Position numbers and translations under genes: made by a program
The notes under the pieces: model-generated
Told to the model about the DNA's origin: nothing
The model's input: only the letters and a program-made list of their open reading frames with translations
Database searches by the model: none
Shown: piece after piece, positions 30,333 to 38,693 of the stretch
Layout of the letters: every line of letters begins with the position of its first letter
Position numbering within the stretch: position 1 is the first letter of the stretch
Virus record (IMG/VR): IMGVR_UViG_3300021598_001198
Span: 62,001 to 126,000 of that record
DNA length: 64,000 nucleotides
Reading direction: 5' to 3' (one strand)
From: a virus

Positions 30333-30989
30333 TTAACCTACAACATTTTTCATGTCGTCATTGTGATGGTCTATATCCCCCAATTCAGAACCAATCGGAA
30401 CCTTCAACATTGGATTTAAAACCTCATGTACAAAGTCATATGGTCTGAACTCAGGGTGTCCATCCATACCAACATCCATTCTTCTCCCACCACTAACTTT
30501 TAAGTGGTTAGGTAAATGACAGTGTCCGTGTAAATGGATTCTACCCTTTCTCAGATTGTTCCACGAACTGATAGGATAATGTAACATCTCGAATGAATGC
30601 CCTTGGTATTCAAGTCTATTGTAATGACTTACACTGGTAAATAAACTCTGACAATTCTCACGGTTTCTTTCAATGTGATGGTCATGGTTACCCAATAGGA
30701 TGTGAATCTCTTGACAAACGATTCTATGTCTGAATTCCGCTATATTATCAAACCCACCGAATGACCAATCACCCAAGTGAATCAAAACATCATCCTGTCC
30801 AACAACCTCATTGATGTTGTTTACAATCGCGGCGTTCATCTTATCAAGAGTTGCGAAGTCTCTCGTTTGATTAACGGGAATACTACCGTCAGGCATTCTC
30901 CAATTAGTAATTCCTCTACATATATTAGTATGTGAGTAATGCGTGTCAGACGTTATCCAAACTTTTCTATTGTTATCTATTCTTAACAT
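30333..30989 (-). CDS. Calcineurin-like metallophosphoesterase
   Basis: 218 residues from the ATG at 30989. Motifs: TSDTHYSHTNI, HLGDWSFGG, LLGNHDHHIE and HLHGHCHLP, giving the complete two-metal site. This compact version with SHTNI is common in phages and is probably a phosphodiesterase or 2',3'-cyclic phosphatase-type enzyme; substrate unknown. Confidence 0.85.
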   Translation of the reverse strand: MLRIDNNRKVWITSDTHYSHTNICRGITNWRMPDGSIPVNQTRDFATLDKMNAAIVNNINEVVGQDDVLIHLGDWSFGGFDNIAEFRHRIVCQEIHILLGNHDHHIERNRENCQSLFTSVSHYNRLEYQGHSFEMLHYPISSWNNLRKGRIHLHGHCHLPNHLKVSGGRRMDVGMDGHPEFRPYDFVHEVLNPMLKVPIGSELGDIDHHNDDMKNVVG

Positions 30990-30990
30990 A

Positions 30991-31497
30991 TTAACTAAAA
31001 TCAACTGATGTACTCACACGAAGTCCATCGATTATTAAATCATCATATTTTTCGTTGTCCATCCAAAACATTCCGTGGCCTTTCGACCTTTGGTCTCTCC
31101 TGTATTCTTCATTTACAACCCAACCATCTGGTTGACCCCACTCAAGAGCCATGGTGATAAACTCTTCAACATTCCATTCTTCACCATATTCATCCACAAT
31201 TCTTCCTGAACGAATAAATGAAAGTAGTTCTTCTTTATTTGAATAATGTTTATTATTATGAAAATTCCAACAAAACTTCCACCCACCACTTCTTTTACCT
31301 AAATGAATTGATGTACCATCTCTGAATATGTCCCAAGGGCTAACTATCTCCCAAGATTCTTTAAATGGGTCAATAAAGGGAAATCCACGTTCAATATCAC
31401 TAGGTGACATTGTCATCTTTTCTATATCTCTTTGGAGACGTGATTTACGTGACTCCATTTCCTCTGCGGTCGGTATACGATAATAATTTGTACCCAT
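30991..31497 (-). CDS. MGTNYY-family phage protein
   Basis: 168 residues from the ATG at 31497, chosen because the family starts MGTNYY; the frame extends seven codons further up. TSIHLGKRSGGWKFCWNFHNN is the second family block. Function unknown; His/Cys residues may bind zinc. Promoter just upstream; metallophosphoesterase follows. Confidence 0.8.
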   Translation of the reverse strand: MGTNYYRIPTAEEMESRKSRLQRDIEKMTMSPSDIERGFPFIDPFKESWEIVSPWDIFRDGTSIHLGKRSGGWKFCWNFHNNKHYSNKEELLSFIRSGRIVDEYGEEWNVEEFITMALEWGQPDGWVVNEEYRRDQRSKGHGMFWMDNEKYDDLIIDGLRVSTSVDFS

Positions 31498-31515
31498 TTT
31501 AAAATTAATATGGGC

Positions 31516-31547
31516 CAAATATATGAAATAATTTTGGATATACCAAA
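31516..31547 (-). promoter_or_regulatory. Bacteroidota-type promoter (perfect match)
   Basis: Minus strand TTTG (31547-31544), 20 bases, TATATTTG (31523-31516). Drives the MGTNYY and metallophosphoesterase genes. Confidence 0.85.
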
Positions 31548-31553
31548 ATATTG

Positions 31554-31582
31554 CAAAAAAAAATCCCGATTTCTCGGGATTT
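31554..31582 (-). terminator. Intrinsic terminator
   Basis: Minus strand AAATCCCGA-GAAA-TCGGGATTT then a U run. Ends the 397-residue gene. Confidence 0.9.
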
Positions 31583-31596
31583 AATTTGGTTTTAAT

Positions 31597-32790
31597 TTAT
31601 TTGACCACTTTTTGAACTATTCGACTCACCAATTTATTTTTTATTGATTCGTTAAGTTCATTTTGGTTTGGACCCCCAACTTGGTATCTTTTTACTGTTG
31701 CGCTTTTAAGATTGTCTTTTGGATTTAATGATAAAATCTGTGTTTTTAAATCATTAATAACTTCCATTAACGCATCCACAACTTGTTTATCGTTCATTAC
31801 CGTATAATTATCATTGAATGTTGTTCCAGGTCTAAGTTGTGCGGTTGCAGATGATTGAATTAATTTATCATCGAGAAACCCACCTTTTAATCCACTTTCG
31901 CTTTCAAGTTTTTTACCTAACTTGGTTTGAGCTCTAGCGGTCCACGCAAAACTATTTTCACCAATTAATTCTCCTTTAAGTTCAAAATCCATTCTAACTG
32001 TAACGTCTATGTTTTTTTCCTCAAGACCATATGCGTCTAACATATATTTTGGTGTTTTACCAGCATATTGTTTCAACATTTTTTTGTCTGCTCTCCAGTT
32101 ATTGTAATTTTTATTGTACTGACGAGCCATATAAAATGTTTTCATTTCATCAGTATCTTTACCCTGAACTCGAGCCACTGCCGATAATAAAAAATCCCTT
32201 ACTGTTGGGTAAGCATTATAGTTATGTGTTGAGTATTCAATTAATTGATTTGTAAATTTACCATATTGGTCGACATTCTTTCTATCTCTAGCAACCACAG
32301 CAGGAATACTTCTTTTGTTAAGTTCTTGAACAAACGATTCGTCTTCAAAAGTATTTGCAATGATTGTGAATAGTCTTCTCTTAATTGTTTCTTGTTCTTT
32401 ATATGTGTCACCTGTGGGTTTATATCCACCCTCAACATATTTTTCAATAGGTCTATGGTACTTTCCTCTCTTACAAGCGGCTAATTGTGGTTCTAAATTG
32501 TGGAGTTCTTTGATTTTTTCTAAGAATTCTTTGTTTGCATTTTTAAACGCTTCAAGTTCCTGACAATCTAATGGTACCACTAATATCTCACCACCCTCTT
32601 GTAAGGTGGGGTTTGCAATCCAATAATCAGGGATATCTGTGTCATTATCTTCTTTGAAGAAAGGTTTATATTTTACTAGTTTACCTTTGTCATCCCTGAC
32701 ACCCTTTTGTTTGTATGCCATTTCCTCCACATCAGAGATATAAGATTCAGAAATGATACGTCTTAAATATTTTTCGGTTAATTTATCCAT
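31597..32790 (-). CDS. Large hypothetical protein, probable virion component
   Basis: 397 residues. Begins MDKLTEKYLRRIISESY, the LxxII-type leader; the body is mixed alpha/beta with many Lys/Asp and a C-terminal LVSRIVQKVVK. No enzymatic motif seen. Its upstream element is identical over 16 bases to that before the gene at 4585. Late, virion-associated role inferred from leader, promoter and neighbour (peptidoglycan hydrolase). Confidence 0.7.
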   Translation of the reverse strand: MDKLTEKYLRRIISESYISDVEEMAYKQKGVRDDKGKLVKYKPFFKEDNDTDIPDYWIANPTLQEGGEILVVPLDCQELEAFKNANKEFLEKIKELHNLEPQLAACKRGKYHRPIEKYVEGGYKPTGDTYKEQETIKRRLFTIIANTFEDESFVQELNKRSIPAVVARDRKNVDQYGKFTNQLIEYSTHNYNAYPTVRDFLLSAVARVQGKDTDEMKTFYMARQYNKNYNNWRADKKMLKQYAGKTPKYMLDAYGLEEKNIDVTVRMDFELKGELIGENSFAWTARAQTKLGKKLESESGLKGGFLDDKLIQSSATAQLRPGTTFNDNYTVMNDKQVVDALMEVINDLKTQILSLNPKDNLKSATVKRYQVGGPNQNELNESIKNKLVSRIVQKVVK

Positions 32791-32800
32791 AGAAATAATT

Positions 32801-32816
32801 CTTTACATATAAATAC
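32801..32816 (-). promoter_or_regulatory. TATTTAT-type promoter-like element
   Basis: Minus strand GTATTTATATGTAAAG, same as 4561-4576 on the plus strand. TATTTAT (32815-32809) is 18 bases before the ATG at 32790. Confidence 0.55.
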
Positions 32817-32833
32817 AACCAAAAACAGAATTG

Positions 32834-33058
32834 TTAATACTTATCGGACAATCTTCTGACTTTTTCACCCAATTCCATATCGTTTGGTGTATCCCTAATT
32901 AAATCAATTGGAACACATAAGTTTTTAGTCTCATCGGAACGATTACATTTCTCACACAATTGACCTAATCCCTCAACGTAACCGTATCTCAAATCAATAT
33001 GAGTTTCAAATTCATATGGTGTCTCAACACCACAAATTACACAGGTATCTTTTGCCAT
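32834..33058 (-). CDS. Small zinc-ribbon protein
   Basis: 74 residues with CVIC (6-9) and CEKC (35-38), a four-Cys zinc ribbon of HNH-like spacing but without the HNH His. Acidic C-terminus. Function unknown. Confidence 0.65.
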   Translation of the reverse strand: MAKDTCVICGVETPYEFETHIDLRYGYVEGLGQLCEKCNRSDETKNLCVPIDLIRDTPNDMELGEKVRRLSDKY

Positions 33059-33113
33059 AACTTTTTGTTTTATGAAAAGATATGAAAGAAAAAGAAAAAG
33101 TAAAATTAATTTT

Positions 33114-34442
33114 TTACGCTAAAGATTTGATTTTTGGACTGGCACCTCTTTCGTAACCATCTACAACTTTGGCAACCAAAGTACCAGTACCCCAAGTCTT
33201 AAGTGATTCACACTTAGCAATTTCCGCAGCACCAATATCATTTACCAAACCATCAACAATACAAGTATAAAGACCATTTCTCAATGTTTTGATGGTTGCT
33301 TTCATACCGTCTTCTAAAGATTTGTAATTTTTAACACCAACACTATTTGCGTTAGTGGAACCCGGTAAATCCCATGTGGTATTAAATGGATTATATTTTC
33401 CACCCGAACCTTCTGACTGTCTCCAAGCGTATAAGAATTTTAAGTTTTCCTCACTTTCGGGTGCACCTAAATTTTCAAGTAGTTTTTTATAAAAATTGAT
33501 GTCCGTTAAACCGTCAACATTGATTTGTGAATTTTTAGCCGCTTGGTCAAGGTATTGTTTTAACTCTTCGGATTTAACACCTTTAGCTTTTAATAATTCC
33601 AATAACTTATTTAACATTTCAGGTGTGGCATTTTCAGAAGTACCACTACTAGAAGATGATTTACCACCATATTGTAAATGAAAATGACCACCAGTTGCGG
33701 CTTTGGTTGGATTGGTGTATTCATCTATGTATGAAAAATTACCATCACTACTTTTTGTTGAGTTGAGTAATTTTATAAAATCGGAAGCGTTTTTTGAATT
33801 ATATGGATTTAAAACCAAATCAATTGCATTTCCTTTGGTGTGTTGACTTACGTAATTTAAATTATGGTGGAATTTATCGTTACCTGCGGTTATGGTAACC
33901 TCAACATCAGGATTACTTTGACTGTACTTGTCAAGAATTTGACTAACAATATCTGTGAGTTTGTCATTAATAGAACCACCACTGGTTAACTCATTACCTT
34001 TTTCGGTGTAACCTAAATCATCTAATTTATCTCTTAATGAATCGGCACTTTCTTTGATTACAGAATTATCTGATTTGAATTTTCTAACAGCACTTGCGGT
34101 TTCAGGACCAAATAAACCATCAACACCAAATTTAGGTAACTCATAACCCAAGAGTATTAAACCAATTTGCATAGTTTCGACACCTTTTTGATATTCCATA
34201 GAACCTCTTGGTTGTTCTGATAACCCACCCTGAGCTGCGGTATCTTCTAATGTCTTATAAAATTCTGCAACGTCAGGTGAAACTAAGTCCGCCTTTTTGG
34301 GGTCGTCTATTTTTTTTTCGTCTTTTTTACCTAACCCAATTTTACCCAATAAATCATCGATAAAATTTTCATTTACCATTGATTTACCGTAGGTAATTTC
34401 ATGGATTCGTTGTAATTCTTCTTGTAGTGTGGGTTTTTTCAT
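33114..34442 (-). CDS. Three-domain peptidoglycan hydrolase
   Basis: 442 residues. N-terminal MKKPTLQEELQRIHEITYGK leader; PG_binding_1-like domain at about 85-125 (MQIGLILLGYELPKFGVDGLFG); M15-type peptidase at about 160-260 with SQHTKGNAIDLV (His201, Asp208) and GHFHLQ (His253, His255) as zinc ligands; Ser-rich linker; C-terminal lysozyme-like region (about 335-442) with WRQSEGSGGKYNPFNTT and SVGVKNYKSLEDG. Likely a virion-associated enzyme cutting both peptide and glycan parts during DNA entry, or a late lysin. TATTTAT lies 20 bases upstream. Confidence 0.75.
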   Translation of the reverse strand: MKKPTLQEELQRIHEITYGKSMVNENFIDDLLGKIGLGKKDEKKIDDPKKADLVSPDVAEFYKTLEDTAAQGGLSEQPRGSMEYQKGVETMQIGLILLGYELPKFGVDGLFGPETASAVRKFKSDNSVIKESADSLRDKLDDLGYTEKGNELTSGGSINDKLTDIVSQILDKYSQSNPDVEVTITAGNDKFHHNLNYVSQHTKGNAIDLVLNPYNSKNASDFIKLLNSTKSSDGNFSYIDEYTNPTKAATGGHFHLQYGGKSSSSSGTSENATPEMLNKLLELLKAKGVKSEELKQYLDQAAKNSQINVDGLTDINFYKKLLENLGAPESEENLKFLYAWRQSEGSGGKYNPFNTTWDLPGSTNANSVGVKNYKSLEDGMKATIKTLRNGLYTCIVDGLVNDIGAAEIAKCESLKTWGTGTLVAKVVDGYERGASPKIKSLA

Positions 34443-34493
34443 TAAAACAATTCTATACTTAAATAAATATCCCTACGTTTAGAAACGGTGTAA

Positions 34494-35066
34494 TTAAGTA
34501 AGGTAATCGATAATCTTTTGTTTTATACCAGATTGTTTGATACCTAAAGTAGATGATGGAGTTAATACAAAATTATCTAAACCCCAATCTTTCCAGTCCT
34601 CTCCATTTTTACCCATATCCAAATCATCAACAGAAACCCAATGAGTAACTTCAGGGTGGTCGTGTAAAAATTGTTTAATCTCGATAACGCGAGTCATCTC
34701 CAAATCCCATCTCGGTGACCAAACCCATACTTTATCATTATACCAATTACACTGACCTAAATTAGGTGTGAGAGCGATTGGTTTTTTAGAGATACCTTTT
34801 GATTCGTAGTATTCACCCATTTCTTCGAGATTTGCCCACCTCTTCCAATCAGATGACGTTACAATTTCCGCACCTGTTTTTTCGATGATTTGGTTTAATA
34901 CCTTAACCGCTTTTTGATTGAAATTATCAAATCGGTATTCTAGTGGCATTTCTGATGTTGTCATAGATAATTTACGACCACCCCATTTTTCTTGTTTCTT
35001 GAATCGACCACCCCATTCTGACGACAAACAAATTACACCGTCGTGGTCTAAAAATATAACTTTCAT
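34494..35066 (-). CDS. HAD-like hydrolase
   Basis: 190 residues. FLDHDGVICL (5-14) contains the nucleophile Asp but has His where most HADs have Phe or Ile; TSSDWKRW is motif II and VSVDDLDMG the acidic metal motif. Resembles the HAD domain family found in phages and bacteria with SSSWR-like motif II. Substrate unknown. Starts within the last codon of the zincin-like gene (ATGA). Confidence 0.75.
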   Translation of the reverse strand: MKVIFLDHDGVICLSSEWGGRFKKQEKWGGRKLSMTTSEMPLEYRFDNFNQKAVKVLNQIIEKTGAEIVTSSDWKRWANLEEMGEYYESKGISKKPIALTPNLGQCNWYNDKVWVWSPRWDLEMTRVIEIKQFLHDHPEVTHWVSVDDLDMGKNGEDWKDWGLDNFVLTPSSTLGIKQSGIKQKIIDYLT

Positions 35067-35749
35067 TTATTGAATCTTTTAAATATTTTAATAAAGTCTG
35101 ACGAATATTTTTCATAGACAGAATCTTTCCATTCATGATGTTTACCTGTTGACATGTATGCTTGAATCTCGTCATCAATAATCGTTTTGTCGTCAGAATA
35201 TCCACCTTTAATTAAAACTTTTTTCAAATGTTCATAATCTCTATGATTAATATCTCCAATTAAATAATCGACCTCAACTTTGTATTGTGGGTTTGTATAA
35301 TAAAATCCGTGAGCTATTTCATGATTCATTACACCACTTTTTACTTTATCAGCGCCGATAAGATACCAAGAATGTTGTTCACCACGATTCTTTATTCTAC
35401 ACTCTCTTTCACAGTATTCAATAATTTCATACATAGTATAATCATATTGGGTTCGAGGTAAACCAAACGTATTTTTTGCCTCTAAAAGAACTTTCGAGGG
35501 TATATTATAACCAGTCCAATCGCTTGGATACGTAAAATGAGGTTTTTTATTTGTATCAATGTACAACTTCATGTATTGTTCTAAAGTGAAAAACTTACCT
35601 CTAATCTGTGGGTATGGAGATTCGTAAAATTCTTGGTATCTACAAAACAAGCTAGACCTATCATATTGGTTTTTAACGATAACAGCAAATATGAAAGGTT
35701 TTATTTCTCTCACTTCACCTTCAATTAATGAATTTGAAATACGCATCAT
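35063..35749 (-). CDS. HExxH (zincin-like) phage protein
   Basis: 228 residues with NHEIAHGFYYT (His143-Glu-x-x-His147) and a possible third ligand Glu194 in DDEIQAYMSTG. This pattern is a minimal zinc metalloprotease site. Homologues that I recall in phages are often misannotated as ABC transporter ATPases. No signal peptide, so a cytoplasmic role is likely. Coupled by ATGA to the HAD gene. Confidence 0.65.
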   Translation of the reverse strand: MMRISNSLIEGEVREIKPFIFAVIVKNQYDRSSLFCRYQEFYESPYPQIRGKFFTLEQYMKLYIDTNKKPHFTYPSDWTGYNIPSKVLLEAKNTFGLPRTQYDYTMYEIIEYCERECRIKNRGEQHSWYLIGADKVKSGVMNHEIAHGFYYTNPQYKVEVDYLIGDINHRDYEHLKKVLIKGGYSDDKTIIDDEIQAYMSTGKHHEWKDSVYEKYSSDFIKIFKRFNK

Positions 35750-35795
35750 TTTAAGATTTTTTAGTAAATATAACTATTTTTTTTCAAATTATCAC

Positions 35796-35803
35796 TATAT
35801 TTG
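35796..35803 (+). promoter_or_regulatory. -7 promoter box just before a GTG start
   Basis: TATATTTG with no good TTTG at -33. It is only four bases from the GTG at 35808, implying a leaderless mRNA. Confidence 0.45.
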
Positions 35804-35807
35804 ACTT

Positions 35808-36275
35808 GTGAATATATTCTTTCTTGATAAAGATGTAAAAAAATGTGCCGAATATCATTGCGACAAACACGTTGTGAAAATGATATTGGAAACTGCACAA
35901 CTTTTGTGTGGGGCTCATCACATGACCGAACAAGTAACCGGTCAAGTACCGTACAAGTTGTCACATAAAAATCACCCGTGTTCAATATGGGTAAGAGAAT
36001 CCTTGACAAACTATCTAATACTCTGTGAATTGGGTTTAGAACTTTGTAAAGAGTACACTTACCGTTATGGTAAACGTCATAAATCTCAAGAAGTTATTGA
36101 GTGGTGTGTCACAAATAAATTAAAAATTTGTGACAAAGGTTTGACTACACCACCAAAAGCAATGCCAATAGAGTATAAAACAGATTGTGTGATTGAATCT
36201 TACAGAAACTACTACAGGGGTGCAAAATCAAAATTCACAACATGGAAAAATAGAGATGTACCTCCTTGGTTTTAG
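35808..36275 (+). CDS. Conserved phage protein of the CDKHVVKM family
   Basis: 155 residues. GTG start, MNIFFLDKDVKKCAEYHCDKHVVKMILETAQLL in pieces, HPCSIWVRES, CKEYTYRYGK and a PPWF end. This is a widespread phage and viral family of unknown function, helical with invariant Cys/His/Asp (CDKH). Nuclease-like or glycosylase-like roles have been suggested for such proteins, but nothing in the sequence proves one. Lone plus-strand gene; its stop overlaps the next minus-strand gene by 4 bases. Confidence 0.75.
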   Translation: MNIFFLDKDVKKCAEYHCDKHVVKMILETAQLLCGAHHMTEQVTGQVPYKLSHKNHPCSIWVRESLTNYLILCELGLELCKEYTYRYGKRHKSQEVIEWCVTNKLKICDKGLTTPPKAMPIEYKTDCVIESYRNYYRGAKSKFTTWKNRDVPPWF

Positions 36276-36418
36276 TAGAAATTTTGTTCGGTATGTTGTT
36301 TATTATCGTCCCAAGTATAATCATTATCTGATTCATAATTCTCCTGAATTATTTCATCATTTACAATTGGGTTATCTTCTTTAATGACCTGATTATTAAT
36401 TTCTTTTGGACTTTTCAT
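36272..36418 (-). CDS. Small acidic hypothetical protein
   Basis: 48 residues from the ATG at 36418 (MKSPKEINNQ); the frame is open further up but through another gene's leader. Asn/Asp/Glu-rich, likely disordered. TATTTAT is four bases before the ATG. Confidence 0.5.
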   Translation of the reverse strand: MKSPKEINNQVIKEDNPIVNDEIIQENYESDNDYTWDDNKQHTEQNFY

Positions 36419-36429
36419 GAAAATAAATA

Positions 36430-36804
36430 TTAAGGTCCGACAAAATATTTTGACCTCCAAAATTGATACCATTTTCTCTTTTGGATTGGTTTACATTTTG
36501 AGAACGGATTGTCCCCAAAATTTACTCTTCCTTGATATCTTGAAGATAAAACATTTAAAAATATTTCATGGTATTCAGGTGGTATAGTATTAAAGTCTGC
36601 CTTTATTTCAACTCGTAAAGAAACTGGTCCCTCATCGTGTTGAACTACCAAATAATCATTTAGGGTGATTATTGTTGATTTTCTAATATTAATCCATTCA
36701 CCACTAATACCAATATCCTGATTGTTTTCATTTGATGGGTCAACAACTATCATCTCTTCTTCTTTTTGTGGTTCGACTTTTTGTTTTGTCTTATTCTGTC
36801 TCAT
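36430..36804 (-). CDS. Hypothetical protein
   Basis: 124 residues from the ATG at 36804, which overlaps the end of the coiled-coil gene by 14 bases. Lys/Gln/Glu-rich start, a beta domain (about 55-110), and a basic aromatic end (RKWYQFWRSKYF). No family recognised. Confidence 0.6.
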   Translation of the reverse strand: MRQNKTKQKVEPQKEEEMIVVDPSNENNQDIGISGEWINIRKSTIITLNDYLVVQHDEGPVSLRVEIKADFNTIPPEYHEIFLNVLSSRYQGRVNFGDNPFSKCKPIQKRKWYQFWRSKYFVGP

Positions 36805-37063
36805 TTGATAATATGTGGTCAAATTCTTCGGCAGCTTTTGGGTTTCTTTCATAGAACATATCATACGCCATCGCGAACCTATTATATTCAGTTTCAAATA
36901 AAAATAGATAGGTTTGTAAACTATCCATTTCCTGTTTGGTTCTTGATAGTTCCGTTTTTAATTTATTTTCTCTATGTATGGATTTTTGGAGAAGAATACC
37001 CATAGAGATGGCAAACAACATGGTGAGTACCAAATAAAATTTGATATCTTGAATGAATTTCAT
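36791..37063 (-). CDS. Membrane-anchored coiled-coil protein, spanin-like
   Basis: 90 residues: membrane helix (about 8-24), coiled coil (about 28-62, ENKLKTELSRTKQEMDSLQTYL), short acidic end. Topology fits an i-spanin; the overlapping 124-residue gene is not a lipoprotein, so a classical Rz/Rz1 pair is not shown. Confidence 0.55.
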   Translation of the reverse strand: MKFIQDIKFYLVLTMLFAISMGILLQKSIHRENKLKTELSRTKQEMDSLQTYLFLFETEYNRFAMAYDMFYERNPKAAEEFDHILSNETE

Positions 37064-37075
37064 GGTTAATACAAT

Positions 37076-37240
37076 TTAAAAGATTTCTTCCGCGATACCG
37101 AGTATCTCCGCCACAAAAAATAAAATTGCCGCAGTTTCTAAATTGGTAAAAAATAAGAAATAACAAGCCACGATTCTCAAACCTGACTTGGCCAAACTTA
37201 TATTGAAGTGAGAATTAGATTTTGATTCTTTTGGTTCCAT
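37076..37240 (-). CDS. Small conserved phage membrane protein
   Basis: 54 residues with SLAKSGLRIVACYFLFF and FVAEILGIAEEIF. This short protein with a SGLRI...AExLGIxEE pattern is familiar from many phages; function unknown. Directly behind a perfect promoter and ahead of the spanin-like gene. Confidence 0.65.
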   Translation of the reverse strand: MEPKESKSNSHFNISLAKSGLRIVACYFLFFTNLETAAILFFVAEILGIAEEIF

Positions 37241-37260
37241 GATTAAGGGGTTTTACCAAC

Positions 37261-37292
37261 CAAATATAGAAAAGAAAAATTTGATTTCCAAA
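37261..37292 (-). promoter_or_regulatory. Bacteroidota-type promoter (perfect match)
   Basis: Minus strand TTTG (37292-37289), 20 bases, TATATTTG (37268-37261), 20 bases before the ATG at 37240. Confidence 0.85.
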
Positions 37293-37304
37293 AAAATCCT
37301 AAAA

Positions 37305-38693
37305 TTATTTTGAAATATATTCATATTTTTCTTTAGTCCATGTCATATTGGAATATTTCATCATTTTTTTTGATATTTCATTTATTGCGGGATTGAAATA
37401 AGACTCAACAGGACTATTGGCCTTACCAAAAGACATTATCAAACTACCTTTTTTATATTCTAAATTAATCTTTGTTCGATTACATTTCATGGAAAGATAG
37501 ATATAGACCACACCTTTGCTGAATTGTTTAGACATACAATTTTTCATCATAAATCCTTCAGTGAAAAAATCCTCTTCGGTTTTGAGTATTTTGGTTTGAA
37601 AAACTTTATTGTCAATTATAATGTCAGATTCTATTTCATTTATGAACTCCTCATTAAATGAATATCTTGTTTTGTAACCCCTTTTAAAATGATTTTTTAT
37701 GTTTTCAAATTTATTTAAAAGTAATTCTACAGAGTCGGAATCGCTCGCATTAAATTTACAGGGGATATTTTTGGATTCTATGAATTCTCGAAGATTCATT
37801 AATTTGTTCACCAACTCAACAAAATTATCTTTATATAGGTTTGTGGTTTCCCAATCATTAATAACCTTGACCATCATGGATTTTTCTTTATCATTTTTCA
37901 AAGTGTGGAATTTTCTGAAATTAGAATTACGTTTTACAATGTCGTGCCACTTAGTTTGTCTTAAATAATCAACGTAACCATCACCAAAAAGTTTACATAG
38001 AAAGCTTAGACTTTTAATATTCACATCAAAGTTTTGTGGTTTATTTAATTCAGCAATCAAGTACTTTGATTTAATTCCATACGAATCTAAAATAGAAGGT
38101 AAAAATTTATTATCATTTAATTTTAACCATTTTTTCTGTGGATACTCTTGTTGAATTGTGGTGTAAACAGTATCATGGTATTTTATATTTTTCTTTGATA
38201 AATGAAAATCAACTAACAAATCATATAGTGGATTAATATAGCATTTCTCTTGATAATTCTTTTCAATATTAAAATTTGACTCAGATTGTATTTTGGATAT
38301 TAAAATATTAATAATGTCCTGAATTGATTTATTATACCTTTTACCCCAATAATCTTTTCTCTTTTCACCCTTGTACATGCCGTTTTCTATTAGTGCAAGT
38401 ATTGAATCAAAATTATTCTTCTTTCTATTATTTTTACTTCTACCTTTATCACCTTCACTCACTGAATAGTTTGATAATTGGTAGTAAGTATTTATGTCCC
38501 CGTTTTTTAAATTAACCGTGAACCCGTGATGGATGGTAAGGATGTTTTTTATTCCGTATCGTAAATAATCGAAAGAAAAATCCGCGATATAGTGTATCAA
38601 ACTATCATATTGATACAACTGTAATTCACAAATCGAAACCGAATTGTTCGTTTTGGATTTTTTGTTTTGATAATGTCTAAGTAACAAATCCAT
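37305..38693 (-). CDS. PcfJ-like protein, shorter paralogue
   Basis: 462 residues from the ATG at 38693; an ATG at 38708 is also in frame. C-terminal block TEEDFFTEGFMMKNCMSKQFSKG followed by strand-rich VVYIYLSMKCNRTKINLEYKKG matches the PcfJ-like domain, with Asn-Cys where the second protein has His-Cys. Central SILDSYGIKSKYLI is shared with the 611-residue neighbour (SILDSYGINSKF), marking them as paralogues. PcfJ proteins occur on conjugative plasmids and phages; no molecular function is established. Confidence 0.7.
   Translation of the reverse strand: MDLLLRHYQNKKSKTNNSVSICELQLYQYDSLIHYIADFSFDYLRYGIKNILTIHHGFTVNLKNGDINTYYQLSNYSVSEGDKGRSKNNRKKNNFDSILALIENGMYKGEKRKDYWGKRYNKSIQDIINILISKIQSESNFNIEKNYQEKCYINPLYDLLVDFHLSKKNIKYHDTVYTTIQQEYPQKKWLKLNDNKFLPSILDSYGIKSKYLIAELNKPQNFDVNIKSLSFLCKLFGDGYVDYLRQTKWHDIVKRNSNFRKFHTLKNDKEKSMMVKVINDWETTNLYKDNFVELVNKLMNLREFIESKNIPCKFNASDSDSVELLLNKFENIKNHFKRGYKTRYSFNEEFINEIESDIIIDNKVFQTKILKTEEDFFTEGFMMKNCMSKQFSKGVVYIYLSMKCNRTKINLEYKKGSLIMSFGKANSPVESYFNPAINEISKKMMKYSNMTWTKEKYEYISK

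Noticed and set aside
32031-32255. Plus-strand ORFs in the 397-residue gene
   Set aside because: Several open plus-strand stretches exist but lack motifs and lie wholly within a long minus-strand gene.
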